From an uncultured Alphaproteobacteria bacterium (GTDB lineage: Bacteria > Pseudomonadota > Alphaproteobacteria > RF32 > CAG-239): a stretch of 34,498 bases of DNA. The stretch spans positions 1-34,498 of the forward strand of contig CALXZI010000013.1 in NCBI GenBank assembly GCA_944393205.1. The letters run 5' to 3'. Position 1 is the stretch's first letter, and the number at the start of each line of letters is the position of its first letter. Below, piece after piece: positions 31,352 to 34,498 of the stretch. Position numbers and translations under genes: made by a program. The notes under the pieces were generated by a model. That model was not told where the DNA came from. It saw nothing but the letters and a program-made list of their open reading frames with translations, and made no database searches.

Positions 31352-33469
31352 ATGATCGATTTTAAAACATGCCGCCAAGAAATAGACTGGGGCGGCCGTA
31401 AATTAACATTAGAAACAGGCAAAATTGCCCGTCAGGCAACCGGCGCCGTTATGGCAACTTATGAAGATACTGTTGTTGTTGCCACCGTTGTTGCCGCCAA
31501 AGAAGTCAAAGACGATCAGGATTTCTTCCCTTTAACCGTTAACTATCAGGAAAAATATTATGCCACCGGCAAAATCCCCGGCGGTTTTATGAAACGTGAA
31601 GGCAAACCTTCTGAACGCGAAGTCTTAATCTCCCGTCTGATTGACCGGCCGATTCGCCCGCTGTTTCCGGACGCCTTCAAAAACGAAGTACAAATTGTTT
31701 GTACCACCTTATCACACGACCAGAAAAACGATTCCGATATAGTCGCCATGGTTGCCGCATCTGCCGCATTGGCTGTTTCCGGCATTCCGTTTTTAGGCCC
31801 TATCGGCGCTGCTAAAATTGGTTACAAAAACGGTGCCTACATCTTAAACCCGACCTTGGAAGAACAAAAGACATCCGATTTGGAATTGACCGTCGCCGGA
31901 ACATCAGAAGGCGTTTTAATGGTTGAATCCGAGGCCAACGAGCTTTCCGAAGAAACAATGCTCGGTGCGGTAATGTTTGGCTTTGAAAACTTCCAACCGG
32001 TCATTAACATGATTAACGAGTTAAAGAAACAAGCCGGCAAACCGGCTTGGGAAGAACCGAAATTCCCACCCGAATTTGACGAATTGTGTGTCCGAATTGA
32101 AAAAGACTTCGGCAAAAAATACGGAGAAGCTTTCAACGAGGTTGATAAATTAACCCGCGGCACGATTTTGGGTCAACTGGCTGAAGAAGTCAAAGCCACG
32201 ATTGATCCGGAAAACGAAATTGAAGTTCGTTACATTGGTGATGTTATTGAACACATCATGCACAAAACTATGCGTGAAAAAGTTTTATCAACCGGCCGCC
32301 GTATTGACGGACGCGACACCAAGACCGTCCGCCCGATTAGCTGCGAAGTTGATGTCCTGCCCACCACGCACGGTTCGGCGTTGTTCACCCGCGGCGAAAC
32401 ACAGGCTCTGGTTGTCACTACCTTGGGCACCGAGGACGACGCCCAAATTGTGGACGGATTGATGGCTGAATATAAGCAAGATTTTATGCTTTATTATAAC
32501 TTCCCGCCGTTTTCAGTTGGCGAATGCGGTCGTCTGGGTTCTCCCGGACGTCGTGAAATCGGCCACGGCAAACTGGCGTGGAGAGCCATTCACCCAATGA
32601 TGCCCAAAGACAAAGAAAAATTCCCTTATTCGGTGCGCGTGGTTTCCGATATTATGGAATCCAACGGTTCGTCTTCCATGGCCACCGTTTGCGGCACAAC
32701 CTTATCGTTGGAAGCCGCCGGTGTTCCTCTCAAAAAACCGGTTGCCGGTATTGCTATGGGCTTAATCAAAGAAGCCGACGGCAGAGTGGCGGTTTTGACC
32801 GATATTTTAGGTGACGAAGACCACTTGGGCGACATGGACTTCAAAGTTGCCGGCACCAAAGACGGTGTTACCGCTTTGCAGATGGATATCAAAATCACCT
32901 CCATTACCAAAGAGATTATGCAAACCGCTTTAGCTCAAGCGCACGAAGGTCGTATCCATATTTTAGGCGAAATGGCAAAAGCTATTGCCGAGCCGCGTCC
33001 GAATGTTTCACCGTTAGCACCGCGGATTATTTCTATGAAAATTCCGGTAGACAAGATTCGCGAAGTCATCGGCACGGGCGGTAAAGTTATTCGGGAAATC
33101 ATTGAAAAAACCAACACTAAAATTGATATCTCGGATGACGGCGTGGTGCAAATTGCTTCCGTCAACACCGCTGACGGCGAAGCTGCCATGAGCATTATTC
33201 AAGGCATTGTCGCCGAACCCGAACCAGGTGTGATTTATAAAGGCGTTATCACCAAAATCACTGATTTTGGTGCCTTTGTCCGCTTTGTCGGCTCTACCGA
33301 AGGTTTGGTGCATATTTCTGAAATCAAAGACGAACGCATTGCCTCCGTTTCTGATTTTTATAAAGAAGGCGACACCATGTGGGTCAAATGCTTGGGCGTT
33401 GACAACCGCGGCAAGTGGAAACTTTCCGCCAAACGCGTCAATCAGGAAACCGGCGAAGACCGCGAATAA
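31352..33469 (+). CDS. pnp: Polyribonucleotide nucleotidyltransferase (PNPase)
   Basis: PNPase is a trimeric 3'-5' phosphorolytic exoribonuclease, and part of the RNA degradosome in many proteobacteria. The 705-residue length is usual. It has a first RNase PH domain (about 10-230, ending the [17 protein letters not shown] region early on), a linking helical domain, and a second catalytic RNase PH domain from about 310 ([39 protein letters not shown] with the catalytic Asp residues). A KH domain has [11 protein letters not shown] as its GxxG loop, and an S1 domain with [11 protein letters not shown] follows. AAAGG precedes the ATG. A strong terminator follows the gene. Confidence 0.97.
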   Translation: MIDFKTCRQEIDWGGRKLTLETGKIARQATGAVMATYEDTVVVATVVAAKEVKDDQDFFPLTVNYQEKYYATGKIPGGFMKREGKPSEREVLISRLIDRPIRPLFPDAFKNEVQIVCTTLSHDQKNDSDIVAMVAASAALAVSGIPFLGPIGAAKIGYKNGAYILNPTLEEQKTSDLELTVAGTSEGVLMVESEANELSEETMLGAVMFGFENFQPVINMINELKKQAGKPAWEEPKFPPEFDELCVRIEKDFGKKYGEAFNEVDKLTRGTILGQLAEEVKATIDPENEIEVRYIGDVIEHIMHKTMREKVLSTGRRIDGRDTKTVRPISCEVDVLPTTHGSALFTRGETQALVVTTLGTEDDAQIVDGLMAEYKQDFMLYYNFPPFSVGECGRLGSPGRREIGHGKLAWRAIHPMMPKDKEKFPYSVRVVSDIMESNGSSSMATVCGTTLSLEAAGVPLKKPVAGIAMGLIKEADGRVAVLTDILGDEDHLGDMDFKVAGTKDGVTALQMDIKITSITKEIMQTALAQAHEGRIHILGEMAKAIAEPRPNVSPLAPRIISMKIPVDKIREVIGTGGKVIREIIEKTNTKIDISDDGVVQIASVNTADGEAAMSIIQGIVAEPEPGVIYKGVITKITDFGAFVRFVGSTEGLVHISEIKDERIASVSDFYKEGDTMWVKCLGVDNRGKWKLSAKRVNQETGEDRE

Positions 33470-33487
33470 TCTGATGTTATAATCTGT

Positions 33488-33520
33488 AAAAACCCTGAAA
33501 TCTTTAATTTCAGGGTTTTT
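33488..33520 (+). terminator. Bidirectional terminator after pnp
   Basis: A 14-bp perfect stem (33488-33501 with 33507-33520) has a 5-base loop; its core is CCCTGAAAT/ATTTCAGGG. The A/T ends give five T residues on either strand, so it can also end the convergent acetyltransferase transcript. Confidence 0.88.
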
Positions 33521-33544
33521 ATATTACAAAATCCGATTATAAAT

Positions 33545-34111
33545 TTATTCTTTCCCGACATACTCACTTTTAAGTTTGGAAAAAAAATTTACATCCGCAT
33601 ACCTTTTTTCTGCTACCACCCACAAGCTTTGTCTGAAAACGCCCTCAAAAACATATCCGCACTTTTTTGCGACATTAGCAGATTGAGTATTCAAAACATC
33701 CGTACGAATAAAAATCCGATTAAAACCCAAACCAAAAAATTCCTTTTCAAGCAGTAGAACAGCTTCTTGCATATAACCATTACCCGCATATTTAGTAGAT
33801 ATCCAATATCCGATTTCTACACATTTATTATCTTCATTAACCATAGCCGAAATTGTCCCCATAAAAGGAATTTTTCTTGTGGCGATAACATAAGTAAAAT
33901 CAACCCGTTCTTTCCATTTTTTCTCGCACTCAAGTAAATACTCGTAACTGTCCTCAATCTTATATTTTGATGTTGCCCAATTAAGCCAAGGCGAAAGTTC
34001 CGGAAGACTATCTTGTACCTCTGCAATATGAAGCTTTGCCATTTTAAAACTTTTTTTAGCCTTGACTAAAACAATTCTTTTCCCTTGTAGTTTTTGTTTA
34101 GGAAATAACAT
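33545..34111 (-). CDS. GNAT-family N-acetyltransferase, RimJ/RimL type
   Basis: A 188-residue acetyl-CoA-dependent acetyltransferase. The acceptor-side block is EIGYWISTKYAGNGYMQEAV, which includes the acetyl-CoA-binding region of the RimJ/RimL subfamily, and the C-terminal segment NTQSANVAKKCGYVFEGVFR is also typical. Members acetylate N-termini of ribosomal proteins or act as resistance or detoxifying enzymes; the substrate here is unknown. Of two adjacent ATGs I chose 34111 because GGAGG lies five bases before it and only two bases before the other. It is convergent with pnp and lies next to a mobile-element border. Confidence 0.88.
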   Translation of the reverse strand: MLFPKQKLQGKRIVLVKAKKSFKMAKLHIAEVQDSLPELSPWLNWATSKYKIEDSYEYLLECEKKWKERVDFTYVIATRKIPFMGTISAMVNEDNKCVEIGYWISTKYAGNGYMQEAVLLLEKEFFGLGFNRIFIRTDVLNTQSANVAKKCGYVFEGVFRQSLWVVAEKRYADVNFFSKLKSEYVGKE

Positions 34112-34296
34112 CATTGCCTCCGCGATTACTCATAAACGATTTAACTATATTATCGGAAAAAATTTTTATTTGTAAAGTACCAATATATGTTCTCTTAAAA
34201 CCCCAATATCTTTTTCTAAACTTTGTCTTTCAATACAAAATTCTCCCAAGGTTGCTTTTTGTAAAGCAAAAATGTAAGTACTTGTTTTTGAAGGAT

Positions 34297-34336
34297 TTAA
34301 AAAAATTAAAGGGCTTAACTTTTCAGCTCTAGCCCT
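34297..34336 (-). terminator. Probable intrinsic terminator downstream of the tRNA-Leu remnant
   Basis: On the minus strand AGGGCT and AGCCCT (34310-34315, 34331-34336) pair, with imperfect inner pairing, and are followed by TTTAATTTTTTT. It would have ended the original tRNA-Leu transcript. The remaining bases between 34140 and 34369 are AT-rich and show no gene. Confidence 0.55.
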
Positions 34337-34369
34337 CAACTTAAGTGCTTGATTTTCAAGCAAAATTAA

Positions 34370-34430
34370 TGGTGCGCTAGGCCGGAATCGAACCGGCACG
34401 GGATTGCTCCCAACAGATTTTAAGTCTGAT
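34370..34430 (-). pseudogene. tRNA-Leu(UAA) lacking its 5' half, probable attachment-site remnant
   Basis: On the minus strand the 3' part of a leucine tRNA is intact: anticodon arm CAGA-CTTAAAA-TCTG (anticodon TAA), long variable arm with GGGA/TCCC, T-arm GCCGG-TTCGATT-CCGGC, acceptor 3' strand CTAGCGC, discriminator A and encoded CCA. The matching 5' acceptor strand (GCGCTAG) and the whole D-arm are absent. The sequence before the anticodon stem is AT-rich and unrelated. The break just before the anticodon stem is a standard position for tyrosine-recombinase attachment sites. This is therefore probably the displaced 3' fragment at the end of an integrated element lying to the right. Confidence 0.82.
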
Positions 34431-34440
34431 TTTTTGGCTC

Positions 34441-34470
34441 TTAATTTGCTTTAATTTTCTTTAATTCTTA
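34441..34470. repeat. Three 10-bp direct repeats next to the tRNA-Leu remnant
   Basis: TTAATTTGCT (34441), TTAATTTTCT (34451) and TTAATTCTTA (34461) follow each other with an exact 10-base period, 11 bases from the truncated tRNA. Such phased short repeats beside an attachment core resemble arm-type integrase binding sites. The sequence is simple and AT-rich, so chance cannot be excluded. Confidence 0.5.
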
Positions 34471-34498
34471 TTACAAAAAGCTTGACTTTTCAAAGGTT

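Noticed and set aside
34414..34498. Group I intron in the tRNA-Leu(UAA) anticodon loop
   Set aside because: The anticodon stem-loop is whole; the break is 5' of the stem, and the flanking DNA has no intron core elements.

Overview
This is a gene-dense, AT-rich bacterial window that most resembles a reduced alphaproteobacterium. Three things point that way: the leuS–lptE–holA order, the truB–rpsO–pnp cluster beside a PfkB 'adenosine kinase' of alphaproteobacterial type, and a Gram-negative MacA–MacB–NodT export system with an LPS-assembly lipoprotein. An uncultured host-associated (gut-type) lineage is plausible, but that is inference. No taxonomic marker such as 16S rRNA is present.

Layout. 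1-1654: the 3' part of pth, then ychF. 1655-5110: an accessory insert between ychF and truA. It holds a phased repeat array with a possible promoter, two tandem terminators placed directly before an unknown gene, a tandem family of small membrane proteins whose third copy is cut short at a terminator, and an exported unknown protein. 5210-10449: truA, then the convergent tripartite efflux operon macA-macB-nodT (minus strand). 10450-11046: tRNA-Ser(CGA), followed by an unusual structured spacer bounded by a duplicated tRNA 3' end and two terminators. 11092-14808: rsmB, a membrane protein that looks like a WecA/MraY relative with altered active-site motifs, and a TPR-like protein, in one coupled minus-strand operon. 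15000-19041: leuS, lptE, holA. 19043-20311: apt and a flavoreductase–rubredoxin fusion with a strong internal start for free rubredoxin. 20468-22327: a CsoR/RcnR-type metal sensor, a CDF exporter without its C-terminal domain, and a patatin-like lipase. 22360-26527: a small acidic protein, an HExxH membrane protein, and a minus-strand operon of an exported protein, a Mur ligase and an LD-carboxypeptidase, which looks like a peptidoglycan recycling or remodelling unit. 26633-28909: a TetR regulator with a perfect palindromic operator candidate, a second HExxH membrane protein, and a two-gene chromate transporter. 28946-33469: PfkB kinase, truB, rpsO, pnp. 33545-34498: a GNAT acetyltransferase, then a tRNA-Leu(UAA) gene lacking its 5' half, next to three 10-bp repeats. 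That end looks like the edge of an integrated element continuing beyond the window.

Most of the window is housekeeping sequence. The best candidates for something undescribed are the 10.7-11.0 kb tRNA-Ser spacer, the accessory block at 1.65-5.1 kb, the tRNA-Leu attachment-site remnant at the right edge, the two HExxH membrane proteins, and the rubredoxin gene-within-a-gene. I found no CRISPR array, insertion sequence or recognisable defence system.
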